Shown here piece by piece: positions 23,622 to 31,365 of a stretch of 32,208 bases of DNA (its first letter is position 1; each line of letters opens with the position of its first letter). Source of the DNA: GCA-2730975 sp937893275 (GTDB taxonomy: Bacteria > Verrucomicrobiota > Verrucomicrobiia > Opitutales > Seribacteraceae); the NCBI GenBank assembly GCA_963968595.1, contig CAXAHJ010000039.1, positions 1-32,208 of the forward strand. The letters run 5' to 3'. Position numbers and translations under genes: made by a program. The notes beneath the pieces are model-generated. The model did not search any database, was not told the origin of the DNA, and saw only the letters and a list, made by a program, of their open reading frames with translations.

Positions 23622-24826
23622 GGTTTTGGGACAGTTGGAAATGTGGATAGGGTTTTGTCAAAAATTTCAAGGGCCTCGGTGATTTCTCCTTCAGTCGCGT
23701 TGAGGGGGGGCAGCATACGTACGGAATCGCCACCTGCCGGGACTGCTATGAGTCCTCCCTTACGTAGAGCAGATACGATTTCTCCGCAAGGCACTTTCAT
23801 GGACATGGCCAGAAGGTAGCCACGACCGCGAACTTCTTTTACCAGACCCGGATGCTTGGCGGCAAGGGCTTCCAACTCGGTCTTGAACGACGCGCCTCGC
23901 AAGGCTACTTTTTCAATCAGTTTTTCTTCCTCGATTACGTCAATGACCGCATGTGCTGCTGCGCAGGCTAGGGGAGAGCCTCCGAAAGTCGTGCCGTGAG
24001 AGCCCGGTTTGAATAGGTCGGCGTGGGACTCATCTACCCATATCGCCCCGATGGGAAACCCACCACCTAGCCCTTTGGCTAAGGCGATTGCATCAGGCTT
24101 TATGCCAGCACTCTCGTAGGAAAAAAAACGCCCGGTTCGCCCCATGCCAGACTGTACCTCGTCAAGCATGAGCAAAATCCCGCGCTCGTCGCAGAGTTGG
24201 CGAATTCCGCGAAGGACATCGTCGCTCGTTTCGCGAATCCCTCCCTCCCCTTGGATCGGTTCGATCAGCACGGCGGCGGTATCTTCGTCCAGTAATGCCT
24301 CGAAACTTTCGAGTTCGTTGAATTTCGCAAAAACGAAACCCGGAGCGAGCGGAGCAAATCCACTACGAATCTTTGAGCCTGAAGTGGCTGACATTGCTCC
24401 GTATGTTCTTCCGTGAAAATCCCCTTCAGCCGTTACGATTTTGACGATTTTTCCTTCTTCTCCCCCTGCTTTGCTACACCCGTATAGGCGAGCTAACTTT
24501 ATGAGAGCTTCGTTTGCTTCTGCTCCGCTATTGCAAAACAGCATCCGTCCGGTGCCGGCTTTGGCCGTTAACCTTTCCGCGAGACGAGCTTGTTCTGGAA
24601 TCGCGAAAAGATTAGTGCAATGGACGAGCTTTGCCGCTTGTTTCTGCACGGCGCTTACCCACTTAGGATGCGAATGACCTAAGCAAGTTACCGCGATTCC
24701 CGAAGAGAAATCGAGATACTCATTGCCTCCAACGTCCCAAATGCGTGTACCTTCTCCACGATCGAATGCTACGGGAGGAGCTGCATAATTGCTTATTAGA
24801 CAGTGGCCGTATTCAGTAAGGTCCAT
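23618..24826 (-). CDS. argD: Acetylornithine aminotransferase
   Basis: A class III PLP aminotransferase that makes N-acetylornithine from the semialdehyde with glutamate as amino donor. The PLP lysine is K251 in ALAKGLGGGFPIGA, preceded by the Asp of LLMLDEVQSGMGR, which holds the pyridine nitrogen. NSGAEANEALIKLAR at 99-113 is the phosphate-binding region. The length of 402 residues is normal. Its place between argB and argF supports the arginine role; many family members also act in lysine synthesis. The gap to argB is 20 bases. Confidence 0.94.
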   Translation of the reverse strand: MDLTEYGHCLISNYAAPPVAFDRGEGTRIWDVGGNEYLDFSSGIAVTCLGHSHPKWVSAVQKQAAKLVHCTNLFAIPEQARLAERLTAKAGTGRMLFCNSGAEANEALIKLARLYGCSKAGGEEGKIVKIVTAEGDFHGRTYGAMSATSGSKIRSGFAPLAPGFVFAKFNELESFEALLDEDTAAVLIEPIQGEGGIRETSDDVLRGIRQLCDERGILLMLDEVQSGMGRTGRFFSYESAGIKPDAIALAKGLGGGFPIGAIWVDESHADLFKPGSHGTTFGGSPLACAAAHAVIDVIEEEKLIEKVALRGASFKTELEALAAKHPGLVKEVRGRGYLLAMSMKVPCGEIVSALRKGGLIAVPAGGDSVRMLPPLNATEGEITEALEIFDKTLSTFPTVPKP

Positions 24827-24846
24827 ATGGTTCTCGCAGTGTTTCC

Positions 24847-25722
24847 TTAGTGCACGATTTCAGTGCCGATGCCCGTGTCGGTAAAGATTTCAAGAAGTAG
24901 GCTGTGCGGGTAACGACCATCGATCAAGTGAACTCGACTCACTCCTGCTTGAAGGGCTTCCACCGCGCTGTTCACTTTCGGCAGCATGCCTTTTGCTATG
25001 ATTCCGGCTCTTCTCAGTGGTTCCACATCGCCTACGGGCAAGCTCGATATTAGGGTGTCGGGGTCTTCCGGGTCGCGGAGCAAACCCGGTACGTCGGAAA
25101 GGTAAACCAGTCGCCGAGCTTGCAGGCCAATCGCGATTTTCGCAGCGGCGATATCTGCATTCACATTGTGGCAGACACCCGAAGAGTCTGATGCTGTGGA
25201 AGAGATTATCGGCACCTTCCCGCTGTCGAGAGCTTCGTCTATCGAGTCTACGAGCACTCTGGTGATTTCGCCGACAAAGCCAAGGTCGGGATCGGAATCA
25301 AGTTTTACGCATTGCAGGACCTCCTTGCCCGGGAGTCGTTCCGCTTCGCAATCGTTCTCCTCGACAAAGGCAGCAACTTCTCCGTTTACATTGAAGTTTA
25401 ATACCTCGTTGACAATTTCGATTGCTCGAGAGTCCGTAACTCGGAGTCCGTCAATGAAGGCCGCCTCGATTCCGCGTTCCTTCATAGTTCGCGTTATTGC
25501 CTTGCCGCCACCGTGTACAACGACCACGCGGATACCGACTGAATTCAAGAAAACTATGTCTCTGGCTACACGCGAGCGGGTTTCAGCATCAGGTGCGTCC
25601 ATAAAGCTACCCCCGTACTTGACGACGAATGTGGAACCTCTAAAACGGCGCACATACGGGAGGGCTTCCACCAATACAGCGGCCTTGGCCTGAATGGCCT
25701 CAATGTCTGCGTTATCGCTCAT
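24847..25722 (-). CDS. argB: Acetylglutamate kinase
   Basis: ArgB phosphorylates N-acetylglutamate. The amino acid kinase fold shows the VVKYGGSF start (33-40) and the VVVHGGGKA loop (67-75). The first 30 residues (LVEALPYVRRFRGS) form the N-terminal helix that is found in arginine-inhibited, hexameric members such as those of Pseudomonas and Thermotoga, so feedback inhibition by arginine is likely here. The length of 291 residues agrees. Its ATG overlaps the argJ stop by four bases (ATGA), pointing to coupled translation. Confidence 0.95.
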   Translation of the reverse strand: MSDNADIEAIQAKAAVLVEALPYVRRFRGSTFVVKYGGSFMDAPDAETRSRVARDIVFLNSVGIRVVVVHGGGKAITRTMKERGIEAAFIDGLRVTDSRAIEIVNEVLNFNVNGEVAAFVEENDCEAERLPGKEVLQCVKLDSDPDLGFVGEITRVLVDSIDEALDSGKVPIISSTASDSSGVCHNVNADIAAAKIAIGLQARRLVYLSDVPGLLRDPEDPDTLISSLPVGDVEPLRRAGIIAKGMLPKVNSAVEALQAGVSRVHLIDGRYPHSLLLEIFTDTGIGTEIVH

Positions 25723-26936
25723 TCGCTCTTATTGAAGTCGACATAAGCTTCGCTTAGATCGGTGGTCAGCAAGTTGCACTCTCCTTGCCCCAGATTGAGG
25801 TCGAGATGAATCGAAAACTGTTTTTCGGCGACTACTTCTTTCCACTTATCCTTGTTCCGAGTAAGGGCCTTGCCTTTGTCGAGAACTGGAATTTCATTAT
25901 AGAAAAGCTCCATTTTGGAGAAATCGACTCCGACCTTCGCATATCCAGCTGCATCCACTATCCGTCCCCAGTTAGGGTCGGAACCGTACCATGATGTCTT
26001 GACAAGGAGGGAGTTGGCAATGTTTCTGGCAACTTTTTCTGCCGCGGCGTCATTAGGTGCCCCATTGACGACGAGCTCAATGAGCTTAGTGACTTTTTCT
26101 CCGTCTCCAATCATTTTGCGAGCGAGACAGGCACAGACTTTTTCAACCGCGGTCTGGAAATCTGCCAAAATGTCCGGAGTTTTTTCCGAAACGTTTACGT
26201 TGGAAAAACCGTTGGCGAGAGCGAGGACGGTGTCGTTGGTGCTCATATCGCCATCGATTGTGATGCGGTTGAATGTTTTCTCGGTAGCTATTTTAAGAGT
26301 GTCCTGGAGGAGTTGAGAAGGCAGGCAGGCATCAGTGACTATGAAGGCGAGCATGGTTGCCATGTTCGGCTCGATCATGCCGCTTCCTTTTGCCACTCCT
26401 GCCACTCGGACTGTCCCGTCGGTCGTCTCGAACTCCGCTAGACAGGACTTCGTGGTGGTGTCGGAAGTAAGAATGGCCTGCTGGAAGCCCATTCCGCCGT
26501 CGACTCCGTCTTCGATGTCTTGGACGGCATCGCGAATGCCGGCTGTGATGCGACTCATCGGCAAGGGTTCACCTATTCGACCGGTGGAGCAGACGAAAAC
26601 TTGTTCGGCTTTCAATCTCAGCTGTCGCGCGACTTCAGAGGCCATGGTTCTAGTATCCACTTCACCTTGTGGGCCTGAGCAAGCGTTGGCGTTGCCGCTA
26701 TTCACTACGATGGCATGAAATTCACTTCCTTCAGCGAGTAGGGCCTGTCCATGAAGGACCGGAGCGGCTTTTACGTCGTTAGTGGTGAATACGCCGGCTC
26801 CCGAGCAAGGCCTTTTCGAGTAAACGATGCCGAGGTCGATGCGGCCATCTCGTTTTCCTCGCACATCGCAATGTATGCCAGCGCAGAAAAATCCAGAGGC
26901 TTCGGTAAGCCCATCGACATTCTCGTAGAATTTCAT
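25719..26936 (-). CDS. argJ: Bifunctional glutamate N-acetyltransferase/ornithine acetyltransferase
   Basis: ArgJ moves the acetyl group from N-acetylornithine to glutamate, which closes the cyclic arginine pathway; many members can also use acetyl-CoA. The precursor cuts itself before the Thr nucleophile of the ATML motif, here T194 in EPNMATMLAF, after the KGSGMI segment. I chose the ATG at 26936, which gives MKFYENVDGLTEASGF; the frame continues to 26969 without support. The 405 residues are normal. Its ATG overlaps the argC stop by four bases. The presence of argJ means a separate argE is not needed for this route. Confidence 0.95.
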   Translation of the reverse strand: MKFYENVDGLTEASGFFCAGIHCDVRGKRDGRIDLGIVYSKRPCSGAGVFTTNDVKAAPVLHGQALLAEGSEFHAIVVNSGNANACSGPQGEVDTRTMASEVARQLRLKAEQVFVCSTGRIGEPLPMSRITAGIRDAVQDIEDGVDGGMGFQQAILTSDTTTKSCLAEFETTDGTVRVAGVAKGSGMIEPNMATMLAFIVTDACLPSQLLQDTLKIATEKTFNRITIDGDMSTNDTVLALANGFSNVNVSEKTPDILADFQTAVEKVCACLARKMIGDGEKVTKLIELVVNGAPNDAAAEKVARNIANSLLVKTSWYGSDPNWGRIVDAAGYAKVGVDFSKMELFYNEIPVLDKGKALTRNKDKWKEVVAEKQFSIHLDLNLGQGECNLLTTDLSEAYVDFNKSE

Positions 26937-27961
26937 GGTAACCCGGCAGTTTCGTCGAAGCCCGAGCAAATGTTCATTGCTTGTACGGCTTGTCCGCCGG
27001 CACCCTTCAGCAGGTTGTCTTCGGCGGAAGTCAGAATGTAGCGTCCCGTCCGTTCGTCTGTCACGACGGAGAAATCGATTCGGTTTGTGCCAGTGACATG
27101 GGCAACGTCTGGGAACTCGCCACTAGGCAGGACTTGGGTGAAAGGCCTGCCGGCATACTTTTGTTGCCAGCAATCCTCGATTAATTGGGTGTCTAGTTTA
27201 CCCTTTGCAGGTACTGATATGGTGGTGGCTATTCCCCGATTCATAGGTGCTAGATGTGGATGGAAGGATACTACGACTTTCTCGCCGCCAGCTATACCTA
27301 GCTGCTCCTCGATTTCAGAAAGGTGACGATGTTTTGGCAGACCGTAAGCTGCTGTACTTTCGTTTCTTTCGCAGTACAAGAGATTTTCCGATGCTTGTCG
27401 ACCTGCTCCGCTAACTCCGCTGAAGCTGTTGATGACAATCCCTTTCCTTTCCACTAATTCTGCTTCGAGCAAGGGGGCCAATGGGACCAGAATACTGGTG
27501 GGGTAGCAACCTGGTGAAGCTATGAGCTTACTCTTTCCCCAAGAAAGTTCGTGGAGTTCGGGAAGTCCATACATGGCCTTCTCCAAAAGTTCCGGGGCAG
27601 GGTGGGGGGCACCGTAGAATTCCTCGTAAAGTTTCGGGCAAGAAAGTCTAAAGTCTGCGCTCAAGTCGATTACGCGTTTGCCTGCCTCCACCAATGGTCT
27701 GGCGTACTCGGTGGCCGTGCCGTGGGGAAGTGCCAAAAAGAAAATGTCCAGATCATCGCTCTGGGCAAGTTCGTTGGGGGTGGGCGAGGAAAAAGACAGG
27801 CTTTGAGCCTTCCCTCGCATCCTAGGCAGAGCAACCCCTACCGGAACTCCCGTCAAGCTTCTGGAGGTGACAGCCGAAAGGCATACATCCGGATGTACAG
27901 CCAGAAGGCTTACCAGTTCTCGACCGGAATAGCCGGATGCTCCTATAATACAGGCGTTCAT
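26933..27961 (-). CDS. argC: N-acetyl-gamma-glutamyl-phosphate reductase
   Basis: ArgC reduces N-acetylglutamyl phosphate to the semialdehyde with NADPH. The N-terminal GASGYSGRELVSLL binds the cofactor, and the catalytic Cys is C152 in ASPGCYPTS. FSGVSGAGR and the late HLAPMNRGI are also family features. The length of 342 residues is normal for the single-domain form. It is the first gene of the argCJBDFG cluster; a dyad resembling an ARG box lies 20 bases upstream of its ATG, and the rpsI terminator lies beyond that. Confidence 0.95.
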   Translation of the reverse strand: MNACIIGASGYSGRELVSLLAVHPDVCLSAVTSRSLTGVPVGVALPRMRGKAQSLSFSSPTPNELAQSDDLDIFFLALPHGTATEYARPLVEAGKRVIDLSADFRLSCPKLYEEFYGAPHPAPELLEKAMYGLPELHELSWGKSKLIASPGCYPTSILVPLAPLLEAELVERKGIVINSFSGVSGAGRQASENLLYCERNESTAAYGLPKHRHLSEIEEQLGIAGGEKVVVSFHPHLAPMNRGIATTISVPAKGKLDTQLIEDCWQQKYAGRPFTQVLPSGEFPDVAHVTGTNRIDFSVVTDERTGRYILTSAEDNLLKGAGGQAVQAMNICSGFDETAGLP

Positions 27962-27980
27962 TGAAAAAAGGAAAAGTTTA

Positions 27981-27994
27981 TGACTTGTTAGTCA
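27981..27994 (-). promoter_or_regulatory. ARG-box-like dyad upstream of argC
   Basis: TGACT-TGTT-AGTCA is a perfect inverted repeat with 5-bp arms and a 4-bp AT-rich centre, between the rpsI terminator and the argC start. The layout matches the known ArgR half-site pair TGAAT-N4-ATTCA, with one change per arm. ArgR binding is an inference; no argR gene is in the window. Short dyads also occur by chance. Confidence 0.4.
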
Positions 27995-28008
27995 AAGGTG
28001 GCAAAATC

Positions 28009-28046
28009 AAAAAAACAAAAACCCTCCGGACGGAAAATCCGGAGGG
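28009..28046 (-). terminator. Rho-independent terminator after rpsI
   Basis: On the minus strand, CCCTCCGGA (28046-28038) pairs perfectly with TCCGGAGGG (28030-28022) around a 7-base loop, followed by a T-rich run (TTTTTGTTTTTTTG) to about 28009. It lies 26 bases after the rpsI stop and separates the ribosomal genes from the arg cluster. Confidence 0.92.
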
Positions 28047-28071
28047 TTGAAATTGGTTTCTATAAAAGCGT

Positions 28072-28476
28072 TTAACGCTTGGAGAATTGGAAACGTTTTC
28101 GTGCCCCGGGTTGTCCCGGTTTCTTTCGCTCTTTTTTACGAGGATCTCGTCGAAGGTGACCAGCTTTCTTGAGGGTCTTCCTTAACTCAGAATCCATTTT
28201 CTCAAGAGCTCTTGCTATGCCATGTCGAACTGCCCCAGCTTGTCCGGAGCAACCGCCACCGCAAACATTTACGATTATGTCTATGCTATCCGACATTTCA
28301 ACCTCTGCCAGAGGTCCGGCGACGGTCTTGCGTAATTGGGATGTGGGAAAGTAATCGTTCACTTCTCGTCCGTTTACGGTGAAGTTTCCTGCTCCCGCAA
28401 CAAGGCGGACTCGAGCCGTGCTAGTCTTACGGCGACCTGTGGCAATGTGTGTATCTTCTTTTTTCTTTGCGCTCAT
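28072..28476 (-). CDS. rpsI: 30S ribosomal protein S9
   Basis: S9 sits in the head of the small subunit, with its C-terminal tail reaching the P-site tRNA. The family features are ATGRRKTSTARVRL near the N-terminus, the GGG-SGQAGAVRHGIARAL region in the middle, and the C-terminal RKKPGQPGARKRFQFSKR that ends in the invariant Lys-Arg. The 134 residues match. It follows rplM after 23 bases, the usual order in bacteria, and is closed by a strong terminator. Confidence 0.97.
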   Translation of the reverse strand: MSAKKKEDTHIATGRRKTSTARVRLVAGAGNFTVNGREVNDYFPTSQLRKTVAGPLAEVEMSDSIDIIVNVCGGGCSGQAGAVRHGIARALEKMDSELRKTLKKAGHLRRDPRKKERKKPGQPGARKRFQFSKR

Positions 28477-28499
28477 TTAATCGATCAAGGTGGACTTTA

Positions 28500-28931
28500 C
28501 TAAATTTTCAAGGGTTGCGGTGACTGGGCTTCGTGAGGATGCTCAGGACCAACAAAAATTCGAAGTTTTTTCAAAAATTGGCTAGAGAGTTTGTTTTTTG
28601 GCAACATTCCCTTGACTGCATTCATGATGAGGAATTCGGGTCGCTTTGCCCTGAAGTCAGCAACGTTACGGTATTTCTCTCCACCCATATAACCGCTGTA
28701 GAACATGTATTGCTTCTGCTCTTCCTTCTTTCCCGAAAGCTTTACTTTTTCAGCGTTTATAACGATGACATAGTCTCCTGCGTCAATGTGTGGAGTGTAG
28801 ATCGGTTTGTCACGACCTCGCAATGCATTTGCCACCTTCACGGCAAGCCGACCAAGTATTTGGTCGGAAGCATCTACGATTCGCCAGTTGCGGTCGGTTT
28901 CTGCACCGACTTTAGCCAAGGTTGTTTTCAT
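28500..28931 (-). CDS. rplM: 50S ribosomal protein L13
   Basis: L13 is an early assembly protein of the large subunit. Typical segments are RNWRIVDASDQILGRLA, ANALRGRDKPIYTPHIDAGD and VIVINAEKVKLSGKK. The 143 residues are normal. The C-terminal part after residue 105 (VKGMLPKNKLSSQFLKKL) is also family-like, with a tail (HEAQSPQPLKI) often seen in L13. It is the first gene of rplM-rpsI and has a good promoter just upstream. Confidence 0.97.
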   Translation of the reverse strand: MKTTLAKVGAETDRNWRIVDASDQILGRLAVKVANALRGRDKPIYTPHIDAGDYVIVINAEKVKLSGKKEEQKQYMFYSGYMGGEKYRNVADFRAKRPEFLIMNAVKGMLPKNKLSSQFLKKLRIFVGPEHPHEAQSPQPLKI

Positions 28932-28958
28932 GGAGATAAGAATAGGGAAAAACGATCT

Positions 28959-28986
28959 ATAATATGTTCTCGTCTCGTTTCGTCAA
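28959..28986 (-). promoter_or_regulatory. Sigma-70-type promoter of rplM-rpsI
   Basis: On the minus strand, TTGACG (28986-28981) and TATTAT (28964-28959) are 16 bases apart, each matching the consensus at 5 of 6 places. Transcription would start near 28952, giving a leader of about 20 bases before the rplM ATG at 28931. Confidence 0.6.
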
Positions 28987-29024
28987 TTCCGTTTTATCTA
29001 ATACTTCGATCTCAAATTCTGTGA

Positions 29025-29423
29025 TCAATAAGGTCCCGAACCAAGTTGCTCCATGGTATTCTTGTAGAATTCATATCCATATCCAATCAAGCGATCACTG
29101 GAGTCAAAAACAACCGGCATGTAGTTTTTTTCTACGTTACTATCGGCAAGGGTTCCTTCGTCACCGCCAGGGCGGTACTTGTAAAACCAAACACTTCCCC
29201 AGCTCTCGCCTTCTATGTAATTGGCTACACCTGCTAGCTTGAAAACTTGTCCTTTGGTCATGCCGGGTTGCAAGCCCATTAGGTTCTTGATGTTCTCGTT
29301 TACTTGATCTTCTCCCGAGGCAAAGGGGTTCATCCCCGTGTTCGAGCAGGCAGTCATGGATAGGCCAACGACAACTATAGTCCATGTTAGGAAAGAGGGA
29401 CATGTTGAGCGATTTACTTTCAT
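29025..29423 (-). CDS. BamE/DUF3192-like lipoprotein
   Basis: A small lipoprotein of 132 residues. Residues 12-26 are hydrophobic and end in the lipobox-like SMTAC, with C26. A short linker leads to LMGLQPGMTKGQVFKLAGVAN, the pattern of the SmpA/OmlA (BamE) and DUF3192 folds, which start a helix after PGM-K-QV. The rest (WFYKYRPGGDEG, VVFDSSDRLIGYGYEFY) has beta strands that fit a small two-layer fold. BamE itself belongs to the outer-membrane protein assembly complex; the weak likeness here supports only the fold, not that role. It lies 93 bases upstream of rplM on the same strand. Confidence 0.75.
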   Translation of the reverse strand: MKVNRSTCPSFLTWTIVVVGLSMTACSNTGMNPFASGEDQVNENIKNLMGLQPGMTKGQVFKLAGVANYIEGESWGSVWFYKYRPGGDEGTLADSNVEKNYMPVVFDSSDRLIGYGYEFYKNTMEQLGSGPY

Positions 29424-29797
29424 AGTTTTGATTTAGAAGCACTTTTCGTAGGTCTGCAATCCCTTTTTATGCAAGTTGCTATTCCCATAATTTTGCCTTT
29501 CAAGTCAAAAGTATGTCGGCGAGGCTTTCTTTGGATAGGATTGCAGAGATGTTCTTGTGGCATTTTGCGATTGTCCATCTCTTCTATAATAGACCTTTCC
29601 TCTTTTTGGCATGGGGTTCAAAAATCGGTGCTTTAGATCGAGCAATTGCTTAATGAATGAAAAGGCTCACAGTCCGAATTTTAGTCCATTATAAAAGTTT
29701 TTTGAAATTATAATGGTATTTTTTTTGGTAATCTAATAGAATTAGAAAACTCAATAATTCAAAATCCATCTAATTACCTTATACACTAACCGCATCC
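29424..29797. other. Intergenic region with AT-rich hairpin
   Basis: This 374-base gap separates the divergent BamE-like and C39-like genes. I see no coding frame that looks real, and no tRNA. It holds a perfect hairpin, CCATTATAA (29686-29694) and TTATAATGG (29708-29716), followed by a T run to 29726, and a small dyad CTAAT-AGA-ATTAG (29733-29745). A weak promoter-like pair (TTCAAA, TATACA) is near 29758-29785. The region is AT-rich, so some of these may be chance. Confidence 0.6.
29686..29726 (+). terminator. AT-rich terminator-like hairpin
   Basis: Perfect 9-bp arms with a 13-base loop are followed by TATTTTTTTT on the plus strand. With only A-T pairs plus two G-C pairs the stem is weak, so it could be a terminator of an unannotated short transcript or a protein-binding dyad. 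It lies about 70 bases before the 29798 start codon. Confidence 0.4.
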
Positions 29798-31336
29798 ATG
29801 CTTGTCTTGAATCGTTTTCTTGTTTTCTTCTTGCTCATTTTTTCCGTTACGAGCCTGCCTTGCTTGAATGCTCAAGAATTTGTAACTCTTAGAAGTTTGC
29901 AAGGCGTTTCGATTCGAGCCGTGGTCGAGAAGGTGGAATCCGATCACGTTGTTTTGCGACGAGAGGACGGGGTTAGATTCAAGTCCCCTTTGAGTTTGTT
30001 TGATCTAAATAGCCGTGCCTATCTTTTGCGTGAGCGACAACGGCTTTTTTCTTTGCCTCGTACGACTCCAATTGTACCGGCATCTCCCACTGGACGGGAG
30101 TCAGGCGTTCCTTCTCCAAAAACTGTCTCCTCCGAATCCTCTCAGAAAGATTTTAGAGTTTTAAATAAAATTATCGGGGTGCCCTTGTTCGCCGACGGTT
30201 CACTCTGGGATGATGATCCGGTTGCCGCAGGAGCTCGTTTACGTTGGCCGCGCGAATCGCTTACCGTCAGCCAGACCAGTTATCGACTGTACCCGCCGTC
30301 GAACTATCGTTTTGTCGGCGCTCGCCCTTATTCCGCCGCCCTTTATGGGGATGCGAGTAAGGTGACCGGGCTTTCTCTGGTATTTGCCAACAAGGGGGAT
30401 TGTTTCGCAGCAGCAGGGGCCGCGGAAGAGCATTTTAAGGACGGCACTGTTACCAAGGACCCGCGACAATTGGAAAAATGGATGGAACGTGACGCTGATC
30501 TAGTGGCCGAGCTTTTCGAAAATATTTTAGGAAAACCTCGTCGCCAGAATTTCGGGCAAGGTTCCGCCAAGCGAAAGGTGTCGAGGTGGGACTGGAACGG
30601 GCACAGCTTTTTGCTCTCGGTAATGGATGGAGAGTTCGTCAGCCTCTCGGTTGAAACCGTTGCTTCTGCAGAAGCCAGAGGGAAAACGCGAAAGACGGCA
30701 GATATGTACATCCGTCGAATTCATCGAGAAAACGTCGATCGACGACCGAACGGGGACGTTGTTATTCAGAATCTCCCCATGGTTGATCAAGGTCCCAAGG
30801 GTTACTGCGTGCCGGCTACTTTCGAACGCTGCATGCGATACATGGCAATTCCTGCGGACATGTACTTACTCGCCATGGCGGGGAACACTGGCCTTGGAGG
30901 AGGAACGCACACACCGACCCTCGTCCGAGCGGTTCAGCAGGAAGTGGTTTCGGCCGGTCGCAATTTCAAGCCTTTGCGAGGGCATCCGTCCTTGAAGGAG
31001 TTGGCTCGTTCAATCGATTCCGGCGTGCCTATCCTTTGGGGGCTTCACTCCACAAAAACCTTCAATCGTATCGCCAACGAGCGGACAGTTGACCGAAAAG
31101 GAATGGATGCTCGCGAATGGAAAAGCCTTATGAACAAAGCGGTAAAGGAAGCCGGGAACTTGGCTAAACCCGGTTCGGGTGACAGCAATCACATCTGCAT
31201 TATCCACGGTTATAACAAGGAAACCGAGGAAATCGCCTTTACTGATTCATGGGGCGAACGCTATCAGGAACGTTGGATTACAGCCGACGAGGCCGAGCAA
31301 TTCTCGCAAGGACGCTGTTGGGTCATCGAGTACTGA
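29798..31336 (+). CDS. Exported SHD1-like/C39 peptidase-like protein
   Basis: A secreted protein of 512 residues. Residues 1-25 form a signal peptide (ends CLNAQ). Residues 28-78 (LRSLQGVSIRAVVEKVESD, then RAYL) resemble the SHD1-like small beta domain that many Verrucomicrobiota and Planctomycetes proteins carry near the N-terminus. A Pro/Ser linker and a middle domain (about 120-295) of unknown type follow. The C-terminal third is C39-like: MVDQGPKGYCVPATFERCM (328-346) with Q331 and C337, then H465 or H470 in NHICIIHGYN and D483 in FTDSWGERY, the expected Cys-His-Asp order. Whether it cuts double-glycine leaders is doubtful without an ABC transporter; a general peptidase-like role is inferred. 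Convergent with a sulfatase gene. Confidence 0.82.
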   Translation: MLVLNRFLVFFLLIFSVTSLPCLNAQEFVTLRSLQGVSIRAVVEKVESDHVVLRREDGVRFKSPLSLFDLNSRAYLLRERQRLFSLPRTTPIVPASPTGRESGVPSPKTVSSESSQKDFRVLNKIIGVPLFADGSLWDDDPVAAGARLRWPRESLTVSQTSYRLYPPSNYRFVGARPYSAALYGDASKVTGLSLVFANKGDCFAAAGAAEEHFKDGTVTKDPRQLEKWMERDADLVAELFENILGKPRRQNFGQGSAKRKVSRWDWNGHSFLLSVMDGEFVSLSVETVASAEARGKTRKTADMYIRRIHRENVDRRPNGDVVIQNLPMVDQGPKGYCVPATFERCMRYMAIPADMYLLAMAGNTGLGGGTHTPTLVRAVQQEVVSAGRNFKPLRGHPSLKELARSIDSGVPILWGLHSTKTFNRIANERTVDRKGMDAREWKSLMNKAVKEAGNLAKPGSGDSNHICIIHGYNKETEEIAFTDSWGERYQERWITADEAEQFSQGRCWVIEY

Positions 31337-31365
31337 GACTGCTTCGGGTACCTCTACCTGTTCTG

